Shown: positions 1-11,809 of the stretch, piece after piece
How the letters are laid out: every line of letters begins with the position of its first letter
How positions within the stretch are numbered: position 1 is the stretch's first letter
Assembly (NCBI RefSeq): GCF_016801865.2
Contig: NC_068939.1
Span: 140,063,821 to 140,127,820 of the forward strand
DNA from: Culex pipiens pallens
Lineage: Eukaryota; Arthropoda; Insecta; Diptera; Culicidae
DNA length: 64,000 nt
Direction: 5' to 3'
The notes under the pieces: generated by a model
What the model saw: only the letters and a program-made list of their open reading frames with translations
What the model was told of the DNA's origin: nothing
The model's database searches: none
Translations under genes and position numbers: made by a program

Positions 1-2235
1 AATTTCCATCAGTTGAATTCCAGATTTTTTTTTATCAGGTCTTACAAACAAATGTAAACAAAGAGTGTATCCCGCGTACTCTAATGAACATTGACATAAG
101 GTGTGAAAGGGATACACTCAATGTTAACATTTTTTTATAGGACCTAATACAAAATTTCAAAAACTTATTAATCAGCTGTTTCAATTGTATTGAAATTTTT
201 AAAAATAATTTGCTTAAATAACTTGAAAACGAAGCTCGTCCAGAACCTCTAATTCATCAAAACAAGAATCATTTAAATAAGTACAATATAGTGTTGATTA
301 ACGTTCTTTTAAAATCTTTTTGAAATTTTGTGGAATAAAGAAACTATCTGCATTTTGTTAAATATTCTAACAAAAATATTTTCAAAAAATTATTGAAGAT
401 CTTATATGAAATACTTTTTTATTTTATAAACTGCTTTAAAATGCTTGTTTAAAATCTTTTAAAATGTTTGGATTAGAAAAAAAGCTTATATGCACTTAGT
501 AGCGATTACTCAATTCGATATTTCAGATTTCGCGGCATTTCACTGTTACGCGGCTTCCGTGAAATCGCGAAAAATCACTAGCCCTAATCATAATACTTAA
601 AAACTGCATTTTTTAAATTCATTTGAATAGTTGTGTTAAATTCTTTGCATGTGCAAATTGTTTTCATTTTCAATTAATAGAGTGGTATAACAAATTCTTG
701 TTTGCCTCCTAAATTTTGAATTATTTTGTGTAGGGAATGGATACTTATAAAAACTTTTAGTTTTATTATCAAAATAATTGATACAAAATCAGCACTCATA
801 TGTTGATAGTTTCATTCAACAAACTGATAAAGTTTGATGTGGAGTACTAGCAATTTTTTGTGAAATATTTGAGAAAAGCAAAAACCTAACAAAGTAGACA
901 ACGTTATACTTCTTTTTTGAATGCGCTCCAGCTCTCCAAAATGGCTTCCTGTAAATTGCAAATTGCTCAAATTAATTGGTCTACAGCCAAAAGATGCATT
1001 CCTGTTGGTCCTTACAAAAATGGCAGCTGCGTCGTCTGTGCATCTTTTCTGCATGTGTTAGTGAACACATTATTTGGAGTTTTGCGAATGTTTGAACCAT
1101 AGTTGATTAGGGGTTTTTACATAGTTTGATTGTCAACCTAGGCTCAGTTTCAAGGAGTATAACTATCTATTCAAGTATTTTTCAACAAGTAGTTATTGTA
1201 AGTTTGACGCAGTTCATTCAACTTGCGACATAATCTGTCGCCACACACAAGCATGACGCTTTTGTTTGTCCCAAAACCACACAGATACAGCGAATTGCAA
1301 TCCATCCACCATTTTAACCGCAACATAAAACTCACATCGAAAAGTGGTGTACCGCCGCCAGGACAGAAGATATTCCAAACAATAATCCGCAGTATTATAG
1401 CTTCTCCGCTAATAACTGAATGACTCACTCAGTTCACAGTTTTCCGCAATTCACTGTCACTTAATACGATAGCTTTGCTATTCTTTTACAATGAACTACC
1501 AAAAAAAACAACTCCACCAAACTTAATGTTGTCTGCTTCCTTTTTGTTCACAAGTCCCCCACACACTGTTCCGAGCCAAAACATCCACACAAAGACCCGG
1601 CTTTTTTTCTGTCGCCCCCCTTCGTTCAGAAAACACTCTCCCTTCAATGAAACGTCGAAGCGCAAAGTACGCACGCGAACCGTTTGAATGGGCTTCTCGA
1701 CGACAACTGAACGGGTGAGCGCGAAACTGTCCAAGGTATAGAGCGGCTGAAACCCGCGAAAAGAGTGGACTACTCTGCAATGCAAGGCCCCCCCTTGTGG
1801 CGTCGCGACGCCGAGAACGGAGAGAGTGCACGTCCGAAAGAGAGAGAAAAAAAGAGATTGAGAAATGTTTTTGTGCGATGCCGGTGCGAACAAGTTTTCA
1901 CTGCAAAAAAAATATATTGTCAGCTTAATCTTAAATTCACTGTTATTTTTGTAGAAATGACAGCAAAAATATGTTCTTCCTCAGCAAAAACAGGGCTTTT
2001 TGAATATTTAATGATTCAATAAAAAATATAATTTAAATATACTAAAAAGTGTAAAACAAATTGATATCAAGAGTTAAAAAAAGTCATATAAACATATAAA
2101 ACACAATACCTTATAGGACCTTTTCAAAAAAAAAATCTAGATATATCTGCACATATATGTGCAAACTCGCTTTATGAATATTTCTCTCATTAGGTTTTAC
2201 GCCGACTAGATTTGGAGGTTAGAAACGAGTGCACT
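1..2235. other. AT-rich intergenic DNA, no gene recognised
   Basis: No exon with recognisable protein similarity is visible on either strand. A GC-richer island at about 1640-1890 has clustered CG dinucleotides and short open frames on both strands, which could be a promoter or 5' exon of a gene outside the window, but nothing decides this. The rest is AT-rich with homopolymer runs. Confidence 0.5.
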
Positions 2236-3906
2236 CCCAAGTAGCACTCATAACTTGTCGACTGTTGAATAATAGTTAGACAATTGTTTTTGATAAACAT
2301 ACGAGAAAAAATCTGAACATAACTTAAATAACAGTTTGTTTCACTGCTTGTATAACTGGCTTATGTAACTATCGTGTTTTGTGCCACAAAAGTGTTAAAA
2401 CACAGTCAACTTCACTCTTTTCCAACTTTAAAACACAACATAGGGAAAATTCTCACCTATTTGGGAGGTTTAGAACTCGCTCCTTACTCCATCCAATTTG
2501 CTGATTTACACTGTTTAAACAATTTATTTTGGAAAACTTTTGATAGAAACTTGCATGCTCACTTCCTATTGAGCTATTTATCACTTTATTTCACTCGAAA
2601 ACACTTTTTATGAGCTGTAATTAAACTTCAAAATGCTGATATGCCAAGATGCTGTTCCGTCATCTGCATTTTTTTCCTCGAAAACAGTTTGTTGAATAAG
2701 AATAATATTGCACTGTTTGTTTCACTGCTTATCTAACATTGTTATGTGACGGCATCTTCTGAAAAATGGGCGTGGCCAACCATTCTATAAATAACCTTAG
2801 GTTTTCTCGCTTTGTTACACAAATGTTATTGGAGAATAGGTTATATAACTGATAATCAACAAACATATTCAACTTGAAATTGCGTGTTGTTATGTGGTGT
2901 AAATTTGTACGTGAGGTATTTAGAGTTTCAATAATGTTTATTTATCGAAGATTGCAATAATTTTAATTGTTGACCGATTGGTTTGAAACCTTATTGCCGG
3001 TAAAAGCTACAAAAATGTCAGCTTATGGAGTTCATGATAGAGAAAATAACAAATTAAAATCACACCGATTTCAATGTTGCTCCGTGGTACGGTAATAGAA
3101 ATGACAGTTGAAACGGTTTGTTATAACTAAGTTGTATATTGGAGTTATAAAAACTGACTTGAAACAAACTTATATAACTTAATTTCCAATGACAGCCTTT
3201 TCTGGAGTTAAGTTGTATAGCTCACTGCTGTATAACAAAGCTGACAGCAGCCTTCTTATTGACGTTTAGGCCAGCTTGTTTACTATGAAGCCTCGTGGAG
3301 AGATGTGGAAGCGCGCCTGGACCTGCCGTGGAGATAACAACAAATCGTCGAAGTCATCGGATCGAATCTTGGGAAAGACGAAGTTCATCAAAAAAGGAAA
3401 ATCTAAAAGTTAGCCATGAAGAGGGTTTCACAAGAATCACAGTTAGAGAGCGCGAAAGGATTGTTTTTTTTTCATGCAATTTCTATTTTTTTCTAAATAA
3501 ATCGGGCAGAAACAAGCGTACCAAAATAGTCAGAGATACTATTCTTATTGGCTTCGTCGTTGATTGAGATTCTAATAAGATCTGTTTGTTTACATGTAAG
3601 TTGGGTAACGGTTAGACAACTGTTTTCAATCTATTTTTCCTTTTCAGTGTGCGCTTTGATTTGACAGCACAGCCGTTAACCACGCCCCCTTTTTTCGTTG
3701 AATCTCTTGTTAGCTAGCACAGTGTTGTCAAATACATTTGTACAACTTACTCTGATAACTTGCATCTTATTCTGGCAAGTTATACAACAGAAAAAAGTGC
3801 GCTTTTTCCAATGCACAGGAGTTGTAGAACAAGTTGTGGTAACGAGGCCAATCGGTTATACAACCAGTTAGGAAATACGTTTATCTGACAAAGTGTGTTG
3901 CTTGGG
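2236..3906. mobile_element. Probable non-autonomous TIR element
   Basis: The left edge begins CCCAAGTAGCAC and the right edge ends GTGTTGCTTGGG, which are near-perfect reverse complements. The interior is AT-rich with many scattered variants of a TTATATAACT/AAGTTGTATA motif in both orientations and no transposase-like frame. A clear target-site duplication is not visible, so the exact ends are inferred. Confidence 0.42.
2441..2659. repeat. Dispersed repeat, copy 1 of a 54.6 kb repeat
   Basis: This segment is clearly similar to 54616-54858. Shared landmarks in the same order are GGAAATTCTC-like start, ACTCGCTCCT, ACTCCATCCAATTTGCTGAT, TATTGAGCTAT and GATGCTGTTCC. The second copy shows short terminal inverted repeats (AGGGGAA/TTCCCCT), so this is probably a decayed MITE inside the larger element. 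Confidence 0.6.
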
Positions 3907-4696
3907 CTGTTTACATGGACTTAGCACAGTTCGATGCGGTCGTTGATTTTGTTCGGGGAAATTCGCCAACAATCGACGAAGACCATGTAAACAGTGCACA
4001 CGAGCTGTCAAATGACGTCACGGTGTAAAACCTAATAGTAAACTCATATTCTCTCGAGAGAACGTTTCTATACCAGAGAAATTGAGAGAGAATCGTTTTA
4101 CAACAACATTACAACAAAGTGTAACATTGGTCAAAATTAAGAAGAGCAATCGCTGTAAACTATGAAGGTCAACATGGTCCAACATATTTATTTTTTTATT
4201 CTTAGTGTAAAATATTGTAAAATATCAAGTTTTCATCGTTTCTAGACTTTCTGATAAAATTAAAACAGTCAGTTTTCCATTTTTAAAATTACTTTAATTT
4301 TGATTCAAATTTAAAATAAATTCTAATGTCAAAAACCAAAAACTATTTATTTTGCAAGTCTCAAATCCAGTTCAAGAACTTTGCAACATCGTTGGTGTAA
4401 ATACACACACATACACACACGCAAACATTATGATTGATCCACGAGCTTAGCCGGCACAACACGTGCTTGACATTTTCTGTATCGCATCCGGACGGGCCTC
4501 GTGGATGGATGGATGGTGTCGTCATCATCGTTCGTCGAAACACACCCGCCAGCGCGCAGTCATCGCTGTCAATGGGGCCAATTGGGCAAATAAACTATTT
4601 TAACGACTTTTATTTAATTGTTTTAAAAACGCGATAAAAAATAACTCAAAGGACATTTTCTACATAGAGTCCACGAATTTTGATCATTTTAAAATA
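3907..4696. other. Intergenic DNA with a short AC microsatellite
   Basis: No gene is recognised. A CA-rich simple repeat lies near 4401-4422. Several pieces at 4000-4100 are rich in GAGAGAA motifs. Confidence 0.5.
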
Positions 4697-5737
4697 CAGC
4701 AATTCCCCACGAAAACAGCATGATTCGAAAAAAGTTCTCCGATCGGGCTCAAAATTTTTCTGGGGGTTCCTTGGCCGAAATAATTAGACCCATATTTTTT
4801 TGTTTGGCCATTTGGGTGACCAACGCCGTGTTAGGGTGGTCCGAAAAATGACAATTTTCGTCGATTTTCGCAAAAACCACTTTTTCCAAAAAAAATTATA
4901 TCTCCACGCCATTTAATCCGGTTTTAGCTGTCTTAAGCGCAAAATAAAAGTTGATTAGTTTGGCTAATTGTTTGAAAAGGTCGCATAAAAACTTAAAATG
5001 CTGTTTTAAAGGTCTCGGGACCAAAGAACCTATGTCTGAAAATATTTTTATCAGATTCCTCGGAAAGTTATACATGACATATCAATCTTCAAAATTTCAG
5101 CGATGACCTATACATGTTAGGATACCATTTTCGTAATTGAAATACGCAACTTTTGGTACCCTAACATGTATAGGTCATCGCTGAAATTTTGAAATTATCG
5201 CAGTTTTAGTGAAAAAAAATCGATTTTTTCCCGTTTTCGTCATTTTCCCATTTTTGCGCGTGGCGCGTCAAAAAACCCAGTTTTTATTTTCAAAAAATCG
5301 TATCGCAGAGTATTGTATCTTATGTAAAATTTTCCGAGGAATCTGATAAAAATATTTTTAGCCATAGGCTCTTTGGTCCCGAGACCTTCAAAACAGCATT
5401 TTAAGTTTTCATACGACCTTTTCAAATGTTAAGCTAGATTTTTTGAACTTTTAACTATTTTTCACAATTGGCCAAACTAATCACCTTTCTTTTGCGCTTA
5501 AGACAGCTAAAATCGGATGAGATGGCGCGGAGATATGATTTTTTGAAAAAAGTGGTTTTTGCAAAAATCGACGAAAGTTGTCATTTTTCGGACCACCCTA
5601 ACACGGCGTAGGTCACCCTATTGGCCAAACTAAAAAAAATGGGTCTTATTATTTCGGCCAAGGAACCCCCAGAAAAAAATTGAGCCCGATCGGAGAACTT
5701 TTTTTTCGAATCATGCTGTTTTCGTGGGGAATTGCTG
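4697..5737. mobile_element. Fold-back element, 1.04 kb near-palindrome
   Basis: The left half (CAGCAATTCCCCACGAAAAC onward) reappears reverse-complemented at the right edge (ending GGGGAATTGCTG). Matching continues through most of both arms, including a block with TTTCGGACCACCCTAACACGG on the right and its complement on the left. Flanks are AATA on both sides (4693-4696 and 5738-5741), a possible 4-bp target duplication. Partial copies are at 41596-41808 and 57529-57643. There is no coding capacity, so it is non-autonomous. Confidence 0.72.
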
Positions 5738-6003
5738 AATAAAGATCACTTATCAAGACAAACTATTTTGAAAATAATGTAAATGGGTAATTCTCCACCT
5801 CACACAGGTTTTTTCCCGACCACCCTCTCCGATTTGCGTGAAAATTTGTCCGAAAGGGTAATTTGTGTACTTTGAACACTTAAAATAAGCGTGTTTGCTC
5901 AATAATTTGCAACCAGAAAATTTATAAATTTGATGTCAAAGGGAAGTTTATATGAAATTAGCCACCCAATTTGATGACTTAATAAAAATTCTGAAGAGGG
6001 TGT

Positions 6004-7309
6004 GAGACATTTCGCCGAATGTCATTTCGGCGACGGTCGCTTCGCAGAAGGTCATTTCACCGAATGTCGTTTCGCTGCATGGGACGTGTCGCCGAATGCG
6101 ACGTTTCGCTGAATTGACAAAAAATCGTAAAAAAAAACTTTATAAAGAGGACACAAATAATATTGAAAGTATTTTTCAAAAGATATAATGTTTAAACCTT
6201 TCAGGGAGTGTTTGAATTCTTTTTAAAAATTTGTAATGTTTTGTTTGCTAGTATGTTATTGTTATAAGTTTTATGTATAAACAATTGTTTAAAAAATAAT
6301 CGAGTTAAAAACAATTTTGTGAGTTTTTGCATTCTATCAAACATAAGCAGATATTTAATTTCAGCATACAATTTCAAATCATTTCTGCTAGTTATACAGT
6401 CGACTTTCTGGCTGTCGATCTTCTCGATATCAATAATTCTCCATCTATCGATGAATACTTCAGTCCCTTCAATATGCATACTTCAATTATCTTCATTCCT
6501 CGATATATTCCCTTGCATAAAGGATTTCTTCCTCGACGGTCCCTTGGATTCTGTTTGCTTTAAAAATCTCTTCCGGTTGTTAATAATTTCACTTTCTCAT
6601 GGCTTGCATAGACATTTTTCTTGGCGAAACGAAGCTTTGAAGGGTGTTTGACATTAGTTTGTTTTTGTTTGATGGACGTTGCCATGATTCTCTCCCATAG
6701 CTGGGTATCAAGAAAAAAATATTTTCAATCGAGTCTTCATTTTGCATCGTTCTGTAAACTGATGATTCTCTTCCTCTACGGTCCCTTGGATATTGACAAC
6801 CAGAGAGTCGACTGTAATTTTGATTTATTAATTTTTGCATTCTTTGTTTTTTCAAGCATATAATTTGCATATTTTTTTGGAATTTTTGCATTCTTTCGTT
6901 GCTTAATGAGCATATTTTCAATTATTTCTGTGAGTTTTTGCATTCTTTCATACATGAGCAGTTCTTTAAATTTTCTGCTTATAATTTTGATTATTTCTGT
7001 TTGTTTTTGCAAGTAAATAATTTGTTTTCTTTCTGTGAGTTTTAACATACTTCCAAACCTAAGCAGTTCTTTTAATGTTGAACAAACCATTTGGATTAAG
7101 TTAGTTTTTGCATTCTTCATTTTTTAAGCAAATTATTAGTATTATTTCTGTGATTTTTTGCATTCTTTCAAACATGAGGTGTTCTTTACCTTTTACATTA
7201 TTATATATTTATCTTGTTGATTTTTTAGGCAATTTGGCGAAACGTCCATTCAGTGAAATGACTTTCAGCGAAACGTACCATTCGGCGAAATGACATTCGG
7301 CGCATTGTA
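6004..7309. mobile_element. TIR element with subterminal ATTCGGCGAAA motifs
   Basis: Both ends carry several tandem variants of a GACATTCGGCGAAATG motif in opposite orientation (about 6004-6115 and 7228-7309). The interior is AT-rich with repeated GAGTTTTTGCATTCTTTC-like blocks at 6315, 6938, 7035 and 7155. It is interrupted by a 418-bp MITE at 6397-6814. A further scrap of the end motif lies near 56885-56910. Confidence 0.55.
6397..6814 (+). mobile_element. 418-bp TA-target MITE, copy 1
   Basis: Terminal inverted repeats start CAGTCGACT(C/T)TCTGG and end CCAGAGAGTCGACTG, flanked by TA on both sides. Four copies occur in the window (this one, 22497-22896 inverted, 30380-30797 and 44341-44757). 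CAGT ends with a TA duplication fit the IS630/Tc1/mariner/pogo superfamily; pogo-type is my inference. The interior carries a direct repeat of CGACGGTCCCTTGGAT near both ends. No transposase is encoded. Confidence 0.8.
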
Positions 7310-8245
7310 CCAGATCCATCCAAGGGCCCCAGGCCCCGGCTCTGTTAGAGCTTTGTACCGCCAGTGGATGCAAATGGATTTGGTCTAAAATTTTGTTTAG
7401 ATTGTAGATTTTATTACACACAGCAATAAAACTATTTTTGCTTGCGTTAAGCATTCAAGTTGATTGAATTAGTTTTTTATTACTTTCATAAAAATTTAGC
7501 GTGTCGATAGGAATTAACTAGATCTCTTATTTTTAGACTTGGCAGAACAGTAGTTCGGTGTCAGGCAGCTTTTTTTAGTTGTAAACTAGCCGACATCATC
7601 ATAACTAAGACGACACCTTCTAATCCAGTTCTATACCACCCCGATTGCCCCCCCAAAACACCCCGCAAAACGGTTCAAGCTGCACCCCTTTTACTTCATT
7701 ACGACGAGCAATCTGTTTGATTTATCTGGCGGATTGAAGTACACGTGGAACGTCGTTACATTTGTGTCAAATAAATGTTTATTTTTGCTCCACGAGTTTT
7801 GTAGCAACCGCCAGTCTGCGGCAAAATTTACGACGATTGTGGGCCCATAAATGCACATCGAATCGAATTTGTCAGCCCACCGCTCTGGACTGATGGTTGA
7901 CGGAGCCGAGCTGAGAGCTGGTGCAATGTTTTTATTTTCTTTGCATTTCAAAATACGGCACCCGGCCAAACATGTGCCCGGCTCTTCAGTAAGCCGGGTG
8001 TGACCATGCAAAAAAAAAAACAAAAAAGGAATGAACGATCCACCCATGCCATGCTGTTGCGGCTGGAACAAAAAAAACACCGCATTAATGCTGTATCAGT
8101 GCAGAAAACGTGCTACTTTGCATACAGATCATATGCCATGAAGCGTCTGTCTGGTGTCCATCAAGAAGCGACTAGACTTATATGCGAATCCCTTGCAAGT
8201 GGAATGTTGACGAAATTTGAATTATTGTACCAAACAACGAAATTT
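7310..8245. other. Intergenic DNA, no gene recognised
   Basis: Moderate-GC sequence near 7690-8010 is open on the minus strand for about 129 codons, but it lacks recognisable motifs and runs through a poly-A tract, so I do not call it a gene. Confidence 0.4.
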
Positions 8246-8567
8246 CTGCGCAGGCTCAACTCGAAGGGAAGCATGAAGTTTTGTGTCTCCAGAAACACGT
8301 GCACCTTGATTTTTTTTTCAAAAATATTTAGACTTGCAAGAATGGTTTTCCTCCAAAGTTTGTATGGGGAATTAGTGCTGTTCGCTTCTCCCACATATTG
8401 CATGCAATTTTTCGGTTGTATGCAAGAGCGACGAACCGCCCTAATTCTCCATATAAACATTGGAGAAAAACCATTCAGCCCTGTCTGAATATTTTTGATA
8501 AATTCAAAGTGCACGTGTTTCTGGGGACCCCAAACTTCATGCTTCCCCTTGAGTTTAACCTGCGCAG
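8246..8567. mobile_element. Short fold-back element with CTGCGCAGG ends
   Basis: The left arm (CTGCGCAGGCTCAACTCGA, then AAGCATGAAGTTT and CCAGAAACACGTGCAC) is matched by the right arm in reverse complement, ending CCTGCGCAG. The 322-bp unit would fold into a long hairpin. A one-ended relative with the same first 60 bp lies at about 41058-41125. Confidence 0.7.
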
Positions 8568-8912
8568 TCATTTTTTTTCTATTTTTGTAGGTGATTGTTA
8601 TTAAAAAGCAAAACAAAAAAAGGCAAATAAAAACTGAAAAGCAGTCTAACCAATCAAAATTGAACATCAGTTCATAAAATAAAACAACCAAAGAGTGAGA
8701 GCTCCGGCTGGTGAAAGATGACGGATAGTAGAATATAAAATCAGTCACCATACGGTGAAACGTGAGTAGGTTCCCATTTTCATATTGAACTGAATCCGAA
8801 ACTCACGTGTAATGTAGTAGGAGGTCGACAGTTCATCGAAATGCGATGAACTTATATGGCTCGAACAACTCTAAAAAATTTCTTTAATTTACTTTAAACG
8901 ATCCAAAGTAGT
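8568..8912. other. Short intergenic stretch
   Basis: AT-rich DNA between a fold-back element and the LINE; no feature recognised. Confidence 0.4.
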
Positions 8913-8924
8913 AACAAAGTAGTA
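8913..8924. repeat. LINE target-site duplication, 3' copy
   Basis: AACAAAGTAGTA immediately follows the poly-A end of the minus-strand LINE. An identical 12-mer lies at 13412-13423 at the LINE 5' end. This is a direct sequence match at both junctions. Confidence 0.93.
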
Positions 8925-9148
8925 TTTTTTTTTTTTTAATTTATATTTATTCAAATTTCTTTTCCATGTACATTCATTCAGTTAAAATATTATTGAGTGT
9001 CCAATCACAAACGATGACTTTTCACCTCAATTTTAAATACTAGCAACTTTCATTTATTCATGAAATATTGTAGCTTTCGCTATTCAGTGATTTCAAATGT
9101 AGGAGGTCCTACATGTACAAAAGGGAAAAGGGATACCTTAAAACTAAC

Positions 9149-11809
9149 TTATAAACTATATAAAGAGCGGATCAATGCAGCTGAAGACTGCAATGATTTT
9201 TGTCGAAATGCATCAATTATCTTATTGGACATAACATCCAAAGTGTCAACTTCGGCTAATTGATGAAGTTCACTGGTGCTGAACCAGGGAGGAAGTTTCA
9301 GAATCATTTTCAGAATTTTGTTCTGAATCCTCTGAAGTTTTTTCTTCCTGGTTAAGCAACAGCTTGTCCAGATCGGCACGGCATAAAGCATGGCAGGTCT
9401 GAAAATTTGTTTATAAATTAACAGTTTATTCTTGAGACAAAGTCTAGAATTCCTGTTTATAAGTGGATACAAACATTTAATATATTTGTTACATTTAACC
9501 TGGATACTTTCAATGTGATCCTTGTAAGTAAGGTTTTTGTCAAAACCAAGTCCAAGATATTTCACTTGATCCTCCCACTTTAAATTTACCTCATTCATCT
9601 TTATAATGTGATGACTTTTTGGTTTAAGAAAATCAGCCCTTGGTTTGTGAGGGAAAATAATAAGTTGAGTTTTTGCAGCATTTGGAGTAATTTTCCATTC
9701 TTTCAAATAAGAATTGAAAATATCCAAGCTTTTTTGTAATCTTCTTGTGATGACACGAAGGCTTCTGCCTTTGGCGGAGATGCTTGTGTCATCAGCAAAA
9801 AGTGATTTCTGACATCCTGGGGGCAAATCAGGCAAGTCAGAAGTAAAAATATTGTATAAAATTGGACCCAAAATGCTTCCTTGAGGGACGCCAGCACGTA
9901 CAGGTAGTTGATCAGATTTGCTATTCTGATAACATACCTGCAGAGTACGATCCGTCAAATAATTTTGAATAATTTTCACGATATAAATCGGAAAATTAAA
10001 CCTTTTCAATTTCGCAATCAAACCTTTATGCCAAACACTGTCAAATGCTTTTTCTATGTCTAGAAAAGCAGCGCCAGTAGAATAGCCCTCAGATTTGTTG
10101 CTTCGAATTAAATTTGAAACTCTCAACAACTGATGAGTAGTTGAATGCCCAAGGCGAAATCCAAACTGCTCATCAGCGAAAATTGAATTTTCATTAATGT
10201 GCGTCATCATTCTATTCAGAATTATTCTTTCGAATAATTTACTAATAGATGAAAGCAAACTAATGGGCCGTTAGCTTGAGGCTTCAGCAGGATTTTTATC
10301 CGGTTTCAAAATCGGAATTACTTTGGCATTTTTCCAACTACTGGGAAAATATGCCAAATCAAAACATTTGTTGAAAATCTTGACCAAGCAACTTAAAGTT
10401 ACTTCTGGTAATTTTTTAATTAAAATGTAAAAAATGCCATCCTCACCAGGGGCTTTCATATTTTTAAATTTTTTGATAATAGATTTTATTTCATTCAGAT
10501 CCGTATTAAAAACTTCATCTGATGAAAATTCTTGTTCAACAATATTCTGAAATTCTATTGAAATTTGATTTTCAATAGGACTCAAAACATTCAAGTTGAA
10601 ATTATGAGCACTCTCAAACTGCTGAGCAAGTTTTTGAGCTTTTTCCCCATTAGTTAATAGAATATTATCACCATCTTTTAAAGAAGGGATGGGTTTTTGA
10701 GGTTTCTTAAGAACCTTTGAAAGTTTCCAAAAAGGTTTGGAATAAGGTTTAATTTGTTCGACATCTCTTGCGAACTTTTCATTTCGCAGGAGAGTGAATC
10801 TGTGGTCAATAACCTTTTGCAAATCTTTTTGAATTCGCTTCAGTGCAGGATCACGAGAACGTTGATACTGTCTTCGGCGAACATTTTTCAGACGAATCAG
10901 AAGCTGAAGATCGTCATCAATAATGGGAGAATCAAATTTGACTTGGACTTTAGGAATAGCAATATTCCTAGCATCCAAAATTGAATTAGTTAAAGATTCC
11001 AAGGCTGAATCAATATCAGCTTTGGTTTCTAAAACAAAATCATGATTTAAATTATTCTCAATATGATGCTGATACCTGTCCCAATTAGCTTTGTGGTAAT
11101 TAAACACAGAACTATTGGGTCTGGTAACTGCTTCATGAGAAAGTGAAAAAGTTACTGGAAGATGATCAGAATCAAAATCAGCATGAGTCACTAAAGGACC
11201 ACAATACTGACTTTGATTTGTCAACACCAAATCAATTGTTGATGGATTTCTAACAGAAGAAAAGCAAGTTGGCCCATTCGGGTATAAAACCGAATAAAGA
11301 CCAGAAGTGCAATCTCTGAACAGAATTTTACCATTGGAATTTACTTTTGAATTATTCCAAGATTGGTGTTTGGCATTAAAATCACCGATGATCAAAAATC
11401 GAGATCTATGCCGAGTAAGTTTATTCAAATCCCCTTTGAAATAATTTTTATTTTCCCCAGTGCATTGGAATGGCAAATATGCAGCTGCAATCATAATTTT
11501 CCCAAAAGAAGTTTCAAGTTCAATGCCCAAACTTTCAATAACTTTTAACTTAAAGTCACGTAACGTGCTATAAGTCATACTACGGTGGATAACTATTGCA
11601 ACTCCACCGCCATTTCGATTCATTCGGTTATTAGTTATAACTTTATAATCTGGATCACTTTTCAAATAAGTGCCAGTTTTTAAGAATGTTTCGGTTATAA
11701 CAGCAACATGCACGTTATGAACTCGTAAAAAGTTGAAAAATTCATTTTCTTTCGCTTTTAAAGAGCGAGCATTAAAATTCATAATATTGATGGAATTACT
11801 TAGATCCAT
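9149..11809 (-). pseudogene. LINE ORF2: endonuclease-reverse transcriptase, one stop
   Basis: ORF2 encodes the nicking endonuclease and reverse transcriptase that copy the element into DNA. It starts at an ATG overlapping the ORF1 stop. Residues 8-220 form the APE-like endonuclease, with N13, the E40 of the ITE motif, the GDFNAKH block (D143, N145), D193 and the DSDH block (D214, H215). Fingers and palm follow: FLDIEKAFDSVWHKGL and GVPQGSILGP, then the FADD catalytic box at about residues 671-674. A single in-frame TAA at 10271-10273 cuts the frame just before the RPISLL motif of the RT; sequence continues open in the same frame to the TAA at 9149-9151. No other break is visible over about 886 codon positions, so the inactivation looks recent. 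The truncated product would keep the endonuclease but lose the RT active site. Confidence 0.9.

Noticed and set aside
640..648. Upf1 motif II DESM (residues 640-643) as a dead helicase
   Set aside because: Coordinates here are protein residues. The catalytic D and E are kept; only the fourth residue differs from human.
1486..1893. 135-codon minus-strand ORF
   Set aside because: Overlaps other frames equally open and has no motif or supporting splice context.
7691..8080. 129-codon minus-strand ORF
   Set aside because: Contains poly-Phe from a poly-A tract and no recognisable domain.
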